47,166 bases of DNA from a virus. Within the stretch, counting starts at the first letter, position 1. Every line of letters begins with the position of its first letter. The stretch is from positions 1 through 47,166 of IMG/VR virus record IMGVR_UViG_3300009098_000002; one strand, given 5' to 3'. The translations under genes were made by a program, and so were the position numbers. This document shows, one piece after another, positions 46,718 through 47,166 of this stretch. The notes under the pieces are model-generated. The model searched no databases. It saw only the letters and a list, made by a program, of their open reading frames with translations, and had not been told where the DNA came from.

Positions 46718-47166
46718 AGCTGACGAACGAGCAACTGGCGCAGTGGCGAAATTTGGTTGAACGAGGCGTAAAGCCCACCAAGCCGGGAGATGATACCTTT
46801 ACATATTTCAGAGACGAATTAAAACTTCTCGACCACATCGACGAGCTGGAATCCGAGTTAGCCAGAGAGCGAGCGTCGTCGGCTGCGTTGCTGGAGAAAG
46901 CGATTGCCGCGACCGATGCGGATGTAACAGGCATGATCATTCACACCCTGCGTTCGATGGCCCTGAATCTGAAAGACGACTACCGCAAGTTGATGGAAAC
47001 AGCAGCGGACGCATTCGAGAAGCACCCACGGGTACCACAATCCACCACTGACAAAGCAGGAAATCGGGGACAGGAAGGAATCGCAATGACACCAGAACAT
47101 CAGATTAATCTACTGCTTGACCGAATAGATACGCTGGAATCCGAGTTAGCCAGAGAGCGTGCCTCG
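46714..47166 (+). CDS. Coiled-coil protein, 5' part of junction-spanning gene
   Basis: From ATG 46714 the frame is open to the window end and continues at base 1 to the stop at 357, giving about 228 residues. The first part has KLTNEQLAQWRNLVERGVKP and a coiled coil with ELESELARERASSAALLE. A second, near-identical block (TLESELARERASAAALLE) follows across the junction. The likely origin is tandem duplication with an in-frame fusion, as an internal ATG with its own ribosome site marks the second copy. The function is unknown. Confidence 0.75.
   Translation, partial: MKLTNEQLAQWRNLVERGVKPTKPGDDTFTYFRDELKLLDHIDELESELARERASSAALLEKAIAATDADVTGMIIHTLRSMALNLKDDYRKLMETAADAFEKHPRVPQSTTDKAGNRGQEGIAMTPEHQINLLLDRIDTLESELARERAS
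47044..47166. repeat. Right copy of the 123-bp terminal overlap
   Basis: This is identical to bases 1-123; see that entry. The gene at 46714 passes through it without a break. Confidence 0.95.

Noticed and set aside
1-47166. tRNA or rRNA genes
   Set aside because: No cloverleaf with intact arms or rRNA-like core was noticed by eye; a tRNA scan would settle it.

Overview
The window is a phage genome assembled as a circle. Bases 1-123 are repeated exactly at 47044-47166, so the unique length is 47,043 bp, and one gene reads in frame across the junction. There is a large terminase subunit, portal, scaffold, HK97-fold-type coat protein, a two-gene tail adaptor/nozzle pair, Gln/Ala-rich ejection-type proteins, two beta-helix spike proteins and a repetitive fibre. 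No tape measure, sheath, integrase, DNA or RNA polymerase, helicase or tRNA gene was recognised. This fits a short-tailed (podovirus-like) phage that depends on the host replisome. The host cannot be fixed from sequence alone. The FN3/Big-like domains and the secreted-protein style of several genes remind me of Acidobacteriota from soil, which is a weak inference.

Layout. From 36.8 kb down to 0.9 kb almost everything is on the minus strand as one long, tightly overlapping late block. In transcription order it holds: an RHH regulator (36786), a glycosyltransferase-methyltransferase fusion, terminase, a signal-peptide spike, a fibre, small Zn-binding proteins, a LAGLIDADG endonuclease, portal, scaffold, coat, a run of small virion-type proteins, adaptor, nozzle, a GNAT enzyme, ejection proteins, a degenerate histidine-phosphatase-fold protein, FN3-like tail proteins and a second signal-peptide spike. 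It ends in a lysis/envelope module: LuxR-type HTH protein, two lipoproteins, small membrane proteins, a papain-like protein, a Big-like protein and a DUF5675 protein.

From 37.6 kb through the junction to 0.9 kb, most genes are on the plus strand and form the early region. It opens with small unknown genes, each preceded by an RNA hairpin and a Shine-Dalgarno site. A regulatory patch with two small minus-strand genes follows at 39.4-40.1 kb. Next comes a recombination/replication block: ERF annealing protein, HNH nuclease, NrdR-like zinc ribbon, winged-helix replication protein with embedded iteron-like dyads, second HNH nuclease, short C5 methyltransferase and RusA resolvase. The block closes with a family of duplicated coiled-coil and small genes.

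How it works together (inference). ERF plus RusA suggest recombination-dependent replication on host enzymes, possibly begun at the dyad array near 43.3 kb. Three promoter-like sites carry operator-like repeats. Two of them (37.58 kb plus, 39.64 kb minus) share the same operator, and two minus-strand promoters sit so close to their ATG that the mRNAs would be leaderless. These, with two RHH proteins, a zinc-ribbon protein and a LuxR protein, look like the early/late switch. Genes are often joined by 4-base ATGA, GTGA or TTGA overlaps, and TTG starts are common.
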